Assembly: GCA_902560065.1 (NCBI GenBank)
Contig: CACEKG010000003.1
Span: 1 to 64,000, forward strand
From: an uncultured Bacteroidota bacterium
GTDB taxonomy: Bacteria > Bacteroidota > Bacteroidia > Flavobacteriales > Flavobacteriaceae
DNA length: 64,000 nt
Reading direction: 5' to 3'
The stretch's first letter is position 1. Every line of letters begins with the position of its first letter. Under the pieces are notes generated by a model that saw only the letters and a program-made list of their open reading frames with translations, did no database searches and was not told the DNA's origin. Positions 1 through 9,987 of the stretch are shown here, piece by piece. The translations under genes were made by a program, and so were the position numbers.

Positions 1-1
1 A

Positions 2-139
2 AATCTATATGATTCCTTTAATAATGCAAAAATTTCTTCTAATGAAATTGAACTAATTTCTAATCACCCTTTATTAAATATTCTACAGCCTGAAAATTCT
101 ACTTCGATAAAAAATATAATGAATAACAGTTTAAAATAA
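2..139 (+). CDS. C-terminal fragment of an unidentified protein, truncated by the window edge
   Basis: Open frame from the window start: ...NLYDSFNNAKISSNEIELISNHPLLNILQPENSTSIKNIMNNSLK*, 10 nt before the epimerase start. Confidence 0.5.
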   Translation, partial: NLYDSFNNAKISSNEIELISNHPLLNILQPENSTSIKNIMNNSLK

Positions 140-148
140 ATTATTAAT

Positions 149-853
149 ATGAAAAAAATTAAAATCGCTGCAGGCTTAGCTCATGTTGATTATGGTCAAT
201 TAGTCAATATTGTAAAAGAAGCTAGTGATGCAGGTGTAGATTATATTCATTCCGATGCTGCAGATATGCATGACTTAAAAAACATGCAATTAATGGGGGG
301 TCACCAAATCATTGAAAGTATTAGGAAAGTAACTACTAAACCAATTGAATGTCATATCTATACTCGAACTTGTGATAAACTTTTTATTGATAAATTATCT
401 GAAGTAGGAACGAATATGTTAATTATTCCAGCTGAACATTTTATTGGAGCTCCTTTAGCCTACATAATTAATTGGTGTAGAGAGAAAAAAATAAAAGTTG
501 GTCTAACAATTGGTTTGTACACACCTCTATCTTTTGTTGAAGAATCTATTTATGATATCGATAGGTTACATATAGTTGTTCACGGAGTTGATGAAACTGA
601 TGGAAAAGATAATTGGAGTTGGAGAAAATCCTGTTTAGATCTATTAAAAAGAGCAAGAAAACTTGTAGATGATAAAAATCCAAAATGTGAAATTGCTATT
701 GATGGTGGAATAAGGGCAAATAATCTTGAAGAACTTATTAAATGTGATCCCGATGTTGTTGTTTTTTCTTCTGCAATTTTCAAAGATCCTGATGGAATAA
801 CTAGTGCTGTTAATAAATGTAGAAGCTCTATAAATAATGCCCAAGTAAATTGA
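149..853 (+). CDS. Ribulose-phosphate 3-epimerase family protein (possibly allulose-6-phosphate epimerase-like)
   Basis: RPE-like TIM-barrel pattern: VDYIHSDAADMHD, PIECHIYT, EIAIDGGIRANN, VVVFSSAIF; first complete gene of a PTS operon. Confidence 0.75.
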   Translation: MKKIKIAAGLAHVDYGQLVNIVKEASDAGVDYIHSDAADMHDLKNMQLMGGHQIIESIRKVTTKPIECHIYTRTCDKLFIDKLSEVGTNMLIIPAEHFIGAPLAYIINWCREKKIKVGLTIGLYTPLSFVEESIYDIDRLHIVVHGVDETDGKDNWSWRKSCLDLLKRARKLVDDKNPKCEIAIDGGIRANNLEELIKCDPDVVVFSSAIFKDPDGITSAVNKCRSSINNAQVN

Positions 854-1290
854 ATTTCAACCCAAAAATAAAATTGTCTCTTGATGCAAAAAATAAGCAT
901 GAAGCCATTAAGGAGCTGTCTTTAATGCTAAAAGAAACTGGAAAAATTGATAATTTAAAGAATTTTATAAACGAAATTAACAAAAGAGAGGAAATACTGT
1001 CTACCTATTGTGGGCATGGTGTGGCGATTCCTCATTGTGAATCAACTGAAGTTCTTGAGTCTGGATTTGCTTTTGGTAGATCAAATGGATTAATTTGGGA
1101 CAAAAATGATGATTCAGTATTTTTCATAATATTATTAGCTATTTCAAAAATTGAAAAAACAGAAAATTTACATATTGAAATGATGTCTAAAATTGCAAGT
1201 TTAGCTCTTGATGAGAAAATAAGAAAACAATGGAAAGATTCTAAATCCATAACTGAAATTAAAAATACTTTTAAAATAGAGGATGAATGA
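850..1290 (+). CDS. PTS EIIA component, fructose/mannitol type
   Basis: GHGVAIPHCES active-site His motif typical of PTS_EIIA type 2; overlaps the upstream stop. Confidence 0.8.
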   Translation: MNFNPKIKLSLDAKNKHEAIKELSLMLKETGKIDNLKNFINEINKREEILSTYCGHGVAIPHCESTEVLESGFAFGRSNGLIWDKNDDSVFFIILLAISKIEKTENLHIEMMSKIASLALDEKIRKQWKDSKSITEIKNTFKIEDE

Positions 1291-2342
1291 AATTTTGGAA
1301 AGAGACTAAAGAAATTTTTGTAAACACTGGACTTCATTTTAGAACAGGTGTTTCATATATGCTACCTGTTATTTTAATTGGAGGTATGGTAGGTAGTTTA
1401 GCTGTATTAGGAGGAACTGAATTTTCTGATGATTCAATTTGGAAAATTTTTAAAACTATTGGAGAAATTGGTCTCAAATATTTTGTTCCAATAATGGCTG
1501 CCTATACAGCATATAGTATTAGTGATACCCCTGGTATTGCTCCAGGGTTTATAGTAGGTATTCTTGCTCAACAAATCGACACTGGTTATTTAGGTGCTCT
1601 TTTTGGCGGAATACTTGTAGGATATGTTACTTACATGTTATTAAAAATTGAACTCACAAATATTCTTCAGAGCACATGGGGATTTATAGCCCCTGTTTTT
1701 AGTACAATTATAGTTTCTCTTTTTCTTTTCTACGTTATGGGTCCTCCTATAGCTAAGTTAATGAACTTTTTAACTGACTTTTTAAGCAGTTTAAATAAAG
1801 ATGGGTCAGCTGCTATGGGAGCAGTTATGGGATTCTTAGGAGGAATTGATTACGGTGGCCCATTTAGTAAAACTCAAAGCACATTTGCTACAGCTGTTAT
1901 GGACATAGATTTGTATGTTCCTTTAGGGATATGTGGTTCTATTGTTACCGTTCCTCCTTTAGGCCTTTGTTTAGCAACTTTTTTAAAACCTAAACTTTAT
2001 ACCAAAACTGAAAGACAATATGCAAAAAATTCATGGTTATATGCCATAATTGGTGGATTTACAGAAATTGTAATTCCTTTAGCTGCAGGAGACTTAATAA
2101 GAGTTACTATAGCAACTGCAATTGGAACAACTTTAACAGGTATAATTGCAGGTTTCTTTTTATTAGAGTTAAGTACTCCTGTTCTTGGGATTGCACAATG
2201 GTTTTTTTACAATAAACCTTTGGTATTTGTTCTTTCCGTTTTGGCTGGAGTAATTACTGTCGCCTTAATTGTAAACCTTTTAAAAGGTATTAGTAATAGA
2301 GATATAAAAGCTATTGAAGCTGCTGAAGAAAAAATGAATTAA
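1287..2342 (+). CDS. PTS fructose-family EIIC permease
   Basis: Multi-TM protein with SYMLPVILIGG, DTPGIAPGFIVG and GFLGGIDYGGPFSKT motifs typical of fructose EIIC. Confidence 0.85.
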   Translation: MKFWKETKEIFVNTGLHFRTGVSYMLPVILIGGMVGSLAVLGGTEFSDDSIWKIFKTIGEIGLKYFVPIMAAYTAYSISDTPGIAPGFIVGILAQQIDTGYLGALFGGILVGYVTYMLLKIELTNILQSTWGFIAPVFSTIIVSLFLFYVMGPPIAKLMNFLTDFLSSLNKDGSAAMGAVMGFLGGIDYGGPFSKTQSTFATAVMDIDLYVPLGICGSIVTVPPLGLCLATFLKPKLYTKTERQYAKNSWLYAIIGGFTEIVIPLAAGDLIRVTIATAIGTTLTGIIAGFFLLELSTPVLGIAQWFFYNKPLVFVLSVLAGVITVALIVNLLKGISNRDIKAIEAAEEKMN

Positions 2343-2359
2343 TTAATATATTTATAGAA

Positions 2360-2677
2360 ATGAAAATTGCATTAATAACATCTTGTCTGGCTGGGGTAGC
2401 CCACAGTAAAATGGCGGCTTTAGCTATTAAAAAAGAATGTGAAAAACGAAATTATCAATTATGTATTGAAGAGCAAGGAGGTCATAAGATACCTGTTAAA
2501 CTTACAGAAAAAGAAATTAAAGAAGCGGATATAATTATTATAGCTAAAATGGTAACTATATCTGGTAAAAATAGGTTTGAAAACAAAATTGTTCTAGATG
2601 TAAGTGTAAACAAAGCCGTAAGAAATCCATCTGAAATTATAAATATGGCTGAAAAACTGCTTGAACAAGAAAAATGA
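2360..2677 (+). CDS. PTS fructose-family EIIB component
   Basis: N-terminal IALITSCLAGVAHSKMAA corresponds to the EIIB-Fru phosphocysteine loop; between EIIC and HPr. Confidence 0.8.
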   Translation: MKIALITSCLAGVAHSKMAALAIKKECEKRNYQLCIEEQGGHKIPVKLTEKEIKEADIIIIAKMVTISGKNRFENKIVLDVSVNKAVRNPSEIINMAEKLLEQEK

Positions 2678-2937
2678 AAACAATTAAAATTCAAATAAAT
2701 GATAAAATTGGATTTCATGCCAGGACTGCATCCATATTTTCTAAAAATGCTAGTAAATTTAAATCAGTCATAAATATTGAATTTAAAGGCAAAAAAGTTA
2801 ATGGAAAAAGCATGTTGTCAATTATGAGTCTTGGTGTTAAAACTGGTGATTCGGTTATTCTATCTTGTGAAGGAGAAGATGAAGAAATTTCAATTAATCA
2901 TTTGAAAAATCTTATAAATAATAATTTTAATTCTTGA
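2674..2937 (+). CDS. ptsH: Phosphocarrier protein HPr
   Basis: GFHARTA (phospho-His) and VNGKSMLSIMSLG (Ser-46 region); 87 aa. Confidence 0.9.
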   Translation: MKTIKIQINDKIGFHARTASIFSKNASKFKSVINIEFKGKKVNGKSMLSIMSLGVKTGDSVILSCEGEDEEISINHLKNLINNNFNS

Positions 2938-4562
2938 ACCATAATAAAATAAAAGGTATTGGAGCATCCCCAGGGATAGAAATAGGTGAAATTTTTTTTA
3001 TTAAAAAAAATAATATCTCTATAATCAAAAAAAAATCATCAAATAAACCAATAGATGAAATAAATAGATTAAAAAAATCAATTTCGATTTTAGAAAAAAA
3101 AATACTTAGTTTAAAGAAAAATTTAAAAAATAAAATTTCTAAAGAAAATCTTTCAATATATGATTCAAACATTGAAATATTAAAAGATCCTGATCTAATA
3201 GAAAAAACAACCCATCTTATTAAAAGCAAAAATTATTCTGCTGAATATTCTTATAAATATTGTTCTGAAGAATATGCGAAAGTTATTAATGAAATAGATG
3301 ACGAGTATTTAAGTGCCCGTGCAAAAGATATAAAAGAAATTTCAAATGAGCTTATTGAAATTTTATTAGGTAAGTCAAGTGTTGATATAAATTTTTCTAG
3401 CCCAAAAATCATTGTTTCTGAAAATATATCAACTAATGAAATTGCCTCAATTAAATCAAAATACATTAAAGGAATTGTAACTGCTGAAGGAGGATCAACT
3501 GACCATGTTTCAATAATTTCTAAAGCATTAGAAATACCTGCAGTTGTGGGCTTAAAATCAGAAATTAAAAAATTAAAAAATAATGATAAATTAATTTTAA
3601 ATGGACAAGAAGGCGAAGTAATTTATAATCCTACCCAAAAGCAATTAAAAGAATATAAAATCAAAAAAAACATTTTAAAAGAAAAATTCAAAAACGCCAT
3701 TAAAAAAAATAAAGAAACTGCTAAAACAATTTCAGGTGAACTTATAAAAGTATATGCTAATATTGGGAGTTTAAATGATGCTAAAAAAGCATTAAAATAT
3801 GGAGCTGATGGTATTGGTCTTTTTAGAACAGAATTTTGTTTCTTAAATAGACAAAATTTTCCATCAGAAAATGAACAATTAAAACTTTATACTAAAATTC
3901 TAAATGTCTTACCAAAAAAAGAGTTTATAATTAGACTTTCAGACTTTGGCTCTGACAAAAAAGTCGATTACATAGATCTGCCATATGAACAGAACCCTGC
4001 AATGGGATATAGAGGTCTAAGACTTGGTTTTAAATATTATGATAAACTTTTAAAACCTCAATTAAGAGCTTTGATTAGATTATCCCTTAATTATAATATT
4101 AAAATATTGTGCCCTATGATTTCTGATATAGATGATATAAAAGAAATAAAAAAGGCTTTGATTAATGAATCTGATGATTTAAAATTAAATAAAACATCGC
4201 AAATTCCATTGGGAATTATGATTGAGACGCCAAATGTTGCAATGAATGCTGAAGAATTTATTGATCATGTAGATTTCTTTTCATTCGGAACTAATGATTT
4301 ATCTCAATTTTTAATGGCAGCAGATAGAACAAATGAAAATGTTGCCAAGTATCATGAAAAAGCTATTCCTTCTATTATGAAACTTATAGAAAATGTATGT
4401 AATATTTCCCAAAAAAAAGGAAAATGGGTTGGGATTTGTGGAGAAATTGCTTCAAAAAAAGAATTATTAAAAATGTTTATAAAAATTGGAGTTAATGAAT
4501 TAAGTATGTCACCAACTATGATTCCAGAAATTAAAGAAAGTATTAGAAAAATTAAACTATGA
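2934..4562 (+). CDS. ptsI: PTS enzyme I (phosphoenolpyruvate-protein phosphotransferase)
   Basis: GGSTDHVSIISKALEIPAVVG phospho-His motif, GLFRTEF, FFSFGTNDLSQ, GICGEIAS; TTG start overlapping the HPr TGA. Confidence 0.9.
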   Translation: MNHNKIKGIGASPGIEIGEIFFIKKNNISIIKKKSSNKPIDEINRLKKSISILEKKILSLKKNLKNKISKENLSIYDSNIEILKDPDLIEKTTHLIKSKNYSAEYSYKYCSEEYAKVINEIDDEYLSARAKDIKEISNELIEILLGKSSVDINFSSPKIIVSENISTNEIASIKSKYIKGIVTAEGGSTDHVSIISKALEIPAVVGLKSEIKKLKNNDKLILNGQEGEVIYNPTQKQLKEYKIKKNILKEKFKNAIKKNKETAKTISGELIKVYANIGSLNDAKKALKYGADGIGLFRTEFCFLNRQNFPSENEQLKLYTKILNVLPKKEFIIRLSDFGSDKKVDYIDLPYEQNPAMGYRGLRLGFKYYDKLLKPQLRALIRLSLNYNIKILCPMISDIDDIKEIKKALINESDDLKLNKTSQIPLGIMIETPNVAMNAEEFIDHVDFFSFGTNDLSQFLMAADRTNENVAKYHEKAIPSIMKLIENVCNISQKKGKWVGICGEIASKKELLKMFIKIGVNELSMSPTMIPEIKESIRKIKL

Positions 4563-6175
4563 AAATTCCCTATTTTTTTTTATTGTATTTGATATTCTTT
4601 ATTCAAATTAATACTCAAGCACAAGGTTTAAATTCACTTAAGCCCTCTATATTAATTGTTCAACCAATTATGCTTCAAGATGATAATGGAGAAAATCCTG
4701 CATCAATGAATATCCCTAAAAAATTGATTAATAAAGCATATGAAAAAGCTGGAATTAGTTTTAGGTTTTTAGAGCCTATTTTTTTTAACAATACTAAGGC
4801 AAGAGATGGAAAAATAAATTTAGATAAAATTGTTGAAAAAGCCAAAAAACTAAATTTAATTAAAGGTCAAAATGATATTGTAAATATGTTTTTTGTTAAT
4901 GCTGTTGATGGAAATAAAGGTCCTCTAGGAAGGGCAAAAATGAATGGGAATTTAATTTTTATTTCACTTGGAGAAAATAAATTTGAATCCTATGAAAAAT
5001 ACAGAAATATGCAAGCCTTTGTTATAGCTCATGAAATAGGTCATAATTTATCATTAAAGCATGCTGTTGACGATCCAAATGTTGAAAATGACATTCCAAA
5101 CATTCAAGGAGATGGAGAATTTAAAGATAGAATAGATCCTAAATATAGTTTAAATGAATATCAAATAAATCAAATTTTAAAAAGTCCTCTTATTCATCCA
5201 AGAGTTAAATTTTTATCCAAAAAAGAAGGTGAAGTTGCTATATTAGATGAAACATTTGAACCATACTTTTCAAATTTACAAATTAGAGAAATCACTGCAT
5301 TTATTAATGAAGAAGTTCCTTATAAAAATTTATCTAAAGCTAGAGATTTTGCAAGAAAAAAATTTCAATCGGCAGTAATTAATTTTAATACTAAAGAAAA
5401 AGAAATAATAACTTATGCTGTTAATGAAGTTCTTAAAACTCTTATTAATAACGATATTTCTTTAATGTATAATCATCCATGGAGATTCATAAAAGTTCAA
5501 AGTTGGCTCTGCGGGGGATTTGCTCATACCAGAGGTACCTATATAATTCTAAGTCAAAAATATATTGATAGACTAATAAAAGGTTGGAATGAAAATATGG
5601 ATAATACTTTAAAATCAAATATTATTTCAAAACTTGGCGGTCTGTTAGTTCATGAACAAATGCATTCTCTTCAAAGAACCTTTAAATCAAAATTTGATAA
5701 ACTTTACATAGACTATTGGAATTTTGAGAGAGGAAAAGTCAAAACTGAAAAAGAAATTAAATTAAATCAAGTTTCAAATCCAGATGCACCAATCCCTGAA
5801 TGGCTAATTAAAAATAAAAATAATTTTAATGAATTTTACTGGGTTAGAACACTTTTAAATAAATCTCCAAAAATTCCTGTCATGGGAAAAGATTTTCAGG
5901 ATAAAGTTTTTATAGTTGAAAGGTTTAATAAAAATTTTAGAGTAAAAAAAGACTTAAATAAAAATTTAATTTCATTAGAACTTTCAGATATTGGGTTCTA
6001 TAAAAATTCTTTTCCTGTAGATAGAGGCTTAGATCATCCGAATGAAATTTCAGCTTATATGTTCTCAGAACTTTTTCAAGCTCTTTATTTAAATAAAGAA
6101 TTTATTTCCGATAAAGGTAAAGAAAACACTTTAAGTTTTTTAAACTGGATAAATGTTGAAATGAAATTGAATTAA
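4559..6175 (+). CDS. Secreted protein with two HExxH-type zinc-metallopeptidase motifs
   Basis: Signal peptide MKIPYFFLLYLIFFIQINTQAQ; metzincin-like HEIGHNLSLKH and a second HEQMH; ATGA overlap with ptsI. Confidence 0.65.
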   Translation: MKIPYFFLLYLIFFIQINTQAQGLNSLKPSILIVQPIMLQDDNGENPASMNIPKKLINKAYEKAGISFRFLEPIFFNNTKARDGKINLDKIVEKAKKLNLIKGQNDIVNMFFVNAVDGNKGPLGRAKMNGNLIFISLGENKFESYEKYRNMQAFVIAHEIGHNLSLKHAVDDPNVENDIPNIQGDGEFKDRIDPKYSLNEYQINQILKSPLIHPRVKFLSKKEGEVAILDETFEPYFSNLQIREITAFINEEVPYKNLSKARDFARKKFQSAVINFNTKEKEIITYAVNEVLKTLINNDISLMYNHPWRFIKVQSWLCGGFAHTRGTYIILSQKYIDRLIKGWNENMDNTLKSNIISKLGGLLVHEQMHSLQRTFKSKFDKLYIDYWNFERGKVKTEKEIKLNQVSNPDAPIPEWLIKNKNNFNEFYWVRTLLNKSPKIPVMGKDFQDKVFIVERFNKNFRVKKDLNKNLISLELSDIGFYKNSFPVDRGLDHPNEISAYMFSELFQALYLNKEFISDKGKENTLSFLNWINVEMKLN

Positions 6176-6176
6176 T

Positions 6177-7166
6177 CTATTTTTTTGGGTAAACCACATT
6201 TTGAATTTCTTTCCAGGTAACCAATTTTATGTCATTATTCTTTATTATATTTTTTATCTGTTTTGAATTTAAAGCGTCATAATCTAATTGTCTCCAATAA
6301 GATCCGAATTCTGGGTGATCAACTGTTATAGCTTTAAGCTCATTGTCATCATATCCTAAATGAACCAAAATTACAGTTAAACCTGGTTTTAAAGATTCAA
6401 TTTTAGCAGAGTATTTTTCAATCCATTCCTCTAAATTATATTCAGAAACTAAAATATTATCTGCTTGTTTTTTTCCAACATTTTTCTCTACAAATTCTCT
6501 ATCAGAAACAGGATATAACATAAAGAAATCATCTACTTGAACTACATGATCAGGCTTTGGAAATTCTTGATCAAAAAAATCACTAGTTCTTGGAGGAACA
6601 AAGCTTATCAATTTATTTTGGTGAGCTACTTGAAGATAAACTTTAAATAATTCTTTTTTAACAAAAAGTGAACCCATATGACTATCAATATGAGATGGAT
6701 CCAAGCCAACAGCTCTAGACAAATCTATCTGAGCTTGAATCTCTTTTCTTACCTCATCAGGATTAGCTTTAAAAAAAACATCCGTTGTATTGTCATAAAA
6801 ATGATTCTTATCATTTAATAGTGAAGATATTTGATTTGAAGATGTTACTCCATCCCATTTATAGTTTTTCCACTCAGCTGTTAAAGTTATATGAAGTCCC
6901 AAATCAAATTCCGGGTATTTATTAAAAAAATCAACTACCTCTAATAGCCATGGACAAGGAACCATAACGCTTCCTGAATTAATTGAAGAGTTTATAAATC
7001 CGTCAAAAGAAGCTTTTGTAACTGAATTAGACATTCCAATATCATCTCCATGAATGATTAAAAGTTTTGCATTTTTCTTATAACCAAGCTTTTGAGCCAA
7101 GTTCTTTTCCTGAGAAAAAAGTACTAAAAAAAACCCGAAAAAAAATAAAAATAAAATTCTACGCAT
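6177..7166 (-). CDS. ChbG/YdjC-like carbohydrate deacetylase, secreted
   Basis: LLIIHGDDIGMSNSV, DLGLHITLTAEW, GLDPSHIDSHMG; N-terminal signal peptide. Confidence 0.8.
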   Translation of the reverse strand: MRRILFLFFFGFFLVLFSQEKNLAQKLGYKKNAKLLIIHGDDIGMSNSVTKASFDGFINSSINSGSVMVPCPWLLEVVDFFNKYPEFDLGLHITLTAEWKNYKWDGVTSSNQISSLLNDKNHFYDNTTDVFFKANPDEVRKEIQAQIDLSRAVGLDPSHIDSHMGSLFVKKELFKVYLQVAHQNKLISFVPPRTSDFFDQEFPKPDHVVQVDDFFMLYPVSDREFVEKNVGKKQADNILVSEYNLEEWIEKYSAKIESLKPGLTVILVHLGYDDNELKAITVDHPEFGSYWRQLDYDALNSKQIKNIIKNNDIKLVTWKEIQNVVYPKK

Positions 7167-7240
7167 AATTATATTTTTAATAAAATAAATATATTATAAT
7201 TGAATTAATTTCTTATCAGTTTCAAAAATTATTTTAAATA

Positions 7241-9511
7241 TTGATAAATAAAATGTTAAAAAATCTTATAGTTGGACTTACCCTTTTAGTTATTATAATT
7301 ACATCATTTAGTGCTTATATTTATATAAAAGCATCTAATTACAAAGATTATCCAATTAAAGGAGATAACCAGATTTTTCAAAAAATTGGAATTGAAGAAA
7401 ACTATGATAAACTTTCTAATTATCTCCTAGATCAAATGACACTAGATGAAAAAATTGATCAACTTTCTGGTGAAAAGGCATTTTTCGGTTGGATTAAATT
7501 CATAGTCAATTATGCTATTAATGGTGTTTTTCCTCATGTCTATGTCGGAGAGAATGAAAGACTAGGAATTCCTCCATTAGTTGGATCGGACGGTCCAAGA
7601 GGAGCAAGAGTGATAAAAAAAGAATCTAAAGGAGTTACAACATTTCCAGTTGCCATAGCCAGAGGAGCCAGTTGGGATTTAAATTTAGAAAAAAAAATAA
7701 ATGAAGTAATTGCTATTGAGATGAGGGCTAATGGGACTAATTATGCCTTTACACCATGTATAAATTTGTTAAGACACCCTGGGTGGGGAAGAGCACAAGA
7801 AACTTATGGTGAAGATCCTTGGTTGCTGGGTGAATTTGGGGTAGCTGCAACAAAAAGTTATAAAAAACATAATGTGATGGCATGTCCTAAGCATTATGCT
7901 CTTAATAGTATTGAAAATTCCAGATGGTTTGTTGATGTAAAAATAAAGGAAAGAGCATTAAGAGAAGTTTATTTACCCCATTTTAAAAAAGTAGTTAAAA
8001 AAGGTGAAACCCCATCATTAATGACTGCTTATAATAGTGTTAATGGCTACTATATGTCTGAAAATAAATATTTATTAGACGATATCTTAAGAAAAGAATG
8101 GGGATTCAAAGGTTTTGTTTCTTCAGATTGGTTTTATGGTACACATAATACAAAAAATGGAATTATAGCTGGAATGGATATTGAAATGCCAGTACATAAT
8201 CATTATAGTCATGAAAAAATAAAAAATGCTATTGAAAAAGGTGAAATTTCTGAAAATTTAATTGATAAAAATGTTTTAAGAATATTAAAAACAAGACTTC
8301 CTTATGCTTTTGAAAAAGATATTATGCAATATGGTAAATCATTAATTGCAAGTAAAAAACATACTGAACTTGCTCTTGAAGCTTCTTTAAAATCTATGGT
8401 TTTAATTAAAAATGAAAATATACTTCCTTTTAAAATGGATAAAAATCTTAAAATTGCTTTAATTGGTAGACTAGCAAATGAAAAAAATGTTGGTGATGAA
8501 GGGAGTAGTAATTCAAAATCAAGGTATGTTATTTCACCCTATGAAGGTCTTAAAAATTATCACAAGAACTTGAACAATAATATAATTTTAAATACTGGTG
8601 AAAACCTAAAATCTGCAATTGATGATGCTAAAACATCTGATCATGTAATTTTAATTGTTGGATATGCTTCAAATGAGGAAGGCGAATATGTTCCTGCAAT
8701 TTCAATGAATATGCAGTCTAATGTTTTAGAATCATCTAAACAAGGTAAATTAATTGGAGATAAAGGGACTGGGGGTGATAGAGAGTCACTAAACTTAAAT
8801 AATAAAGACATAACCCTCATTAAAGAAATATCTAAAGTAAATAAAAATTTAGTTGTATTATATATTGGAAGTTCTGCAATTAATATGAAAGAATGGAATG
8901 ATTTGGCACCTTCTATTTTGTTCTCATGGTATGGAGGTATGGAAGGTGGTAATGCAATAGCAAAAGTACTCTACGGAGACTATAATCCAAGTGGTAAACT
9001 TCCTTTTTCAATTGCAAAAAACGAGAATGATTACCCATACTTTAATCCTTACACAATGAAAACAGATTATGGATATTATCATGGATATACCTTGTTTGAT
9101 AAAAATAATATTGAACCATTATATCCTTTTGGTTATGGATTAAGTTATACCTCTTTTAAATTAAAAGATTTAAAAGTAAATACTCCCAAAATAAATAAAA
9201 CCGACACTCTTTCCTTTAGCATTGATATTGAAAACACTGGAGAAATTGAAGGTGAAGAAGTTATTCAATTATATGTTGGGTTTTCTAATTCCTCCATAGA
9301 TAGACCTGTCAAATTACTTAGAGGCTTTAAAAAAGTTCTTCTTAAACATGGTGAAATTAAAAAAGTTGATTTTAATTTAAATCCAGATGATTTAGCATAT
9401 TATAATGTTGAAAACAAAAAATGGGAAATAGAAAAAATGAAATATGAAATATATATTGGATCCTCTTCAAATAAAAATGATCTTTTAAAAAGTTCATTTG
9501 TAATCAAATAA
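7241..9511 (+). CDS. Glycoside hydrolase family 3 (beta-glucosidase-like), membrane-anchored or secreted
   Basis: MTLDEKIDQLSGE, SDGPRGARV, KGFVSSDWF, C-terminal Fn3-like domain; TTG at 7241 or more likely ATG at 7253. Confidence 0.88.
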   Translation: MINKMLKNLIVGLTLLVIIITSFSAYIYIKASNYKDYPIKGDNQIFQKIGIEENYDKLSNYLLDQMTLDEKIDQLSGEKAFFGWIKFIVNYAINGVFPHVYVGENERLGIPPLVGSDGPRGARVIKKESKGVTTFPVAIARGASWDLNLEKKINEVIAIEMRANGTNYAFTPCINLLRHPGWGRAQETYGEDPWLLGEFGVAATKSYKKHNVMACPKHYALNSIENSRWFVDVKIKERALREVYLPHFKKVVKKGETPSLMTAYNSVNGYYMSENKYLLDDILRKEWGFKGFVSSDWFYGTHNTKNGIIAGMDIEMPVHNHYSHEKIKNAIEKGEISENLIDKNVLRILKTRLPYAFEKDIMQYGKSLIASKKHTELALEASLKSMVLIKNENILPFKMDKNLKIALIGRLANEKNVGDEGSSNSKSRYVISPYEGLKNYHKNLNNNIILNTGENLKSAIDDAKTSDHVILIVGYASNEEGEYVPAISMNMQSNVLESSKQGKLIGDKGTGGDRESLNLNNKDITLIKEISKVNKNLVVLYIGSSAINMKEWNDLAPSILFSWYGGMEGGNAIAKVLYGDYNPSGKLPFSIAKNENDYPYFNPYTMKTDYGYYHGYTLFDKNNIEPLYPFGYGLSYTSFKLKDLKVNTPKINKTDTLSFSIDIENTGEIEGEEVIQLYVGFSNSSIDRPVKLLRGFKKVLLKHGEIKKVDFNLNPDDLAYYNVENKKWEIEKMKYEIYIGSSSNKNDLLKSSFVIK

Positions 9512-9562
9512 TTTTTTTTAAAACTTTAATGTTTATATTTTTGACAAGAAATATATAACAGA

Positions 9563-9643
9563 ATGGGACTTGTTTTTTACGTCACAATTATAACTACAAT
9601 TTTAACTCTTGTCTTTATATTGAGAGATATGTATAAGGATTAA
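9563..9643 (+). CDS. Candidate 26-aa single-TM microprotein
   Basis: ATG...TAA encodes MGLVFYVTIITTILTLVFILRDMYKD; a TATTTTTG (TAnnTTTG) box lies at 9536-9543. Absent from the supplied ORF track. Confidence 0.35.
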   Translation: MGLVFYVTIITTILTLVFILRDMYKD

Positions 9644-9752
9644 ATTTTTCAACTTTTATTATTATTTAGAAGGGTTTTTTACAAATAATATAATATTTTG
9701 TATATTTAAATATCATAAAGCTATTAAATATAGCTTTTAAATATGTTATTCA

Positions 9753-9980
9753 ATGGAAGTAGAATTATTAATTGTATTAATTTTTGTAGCTTGTTTATTA
9801 GGTGGAGTATACTGGTATGCTGGTTATGCAACTAGAACTGGTTTTGCAAAAGATGAAAACCAGAACTTTATACCTGATGCTTGGGAAGAAAAATATAGTT
9901 GGCTTTTTAGTTCAAAAGGATTAATTATGTTAGCTATAGGAATAGGTATAGGTTTTATGCTGGCCAGAGTAATAGGATAA
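9753..9980 (+). CDS. Small protein with two TM helices and an acidic DxNxNxIPDxWE loop
   Basis: 75 aa, hydrophobic N and C segments flanking KDENQNFIPDAWEEKY. Confidence 0.6.
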   Translation: MEVELLIVLIFVACLLGGVYWYAGYATRTGFAKDENQNFIPDAWEEKYSWLFSSKGLIMLAIGIGIGFMLARVIG

Positions 9981-9987
9981 CAAGATC

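Noticed and set aside
580-900. Minus-strand ORFs at 580..900 and 644..844 in the track
   Set aside because: Antisense to a well-supported epimerase/EIIA region, low-complexity Phe/Ser/Leu composition, no domain
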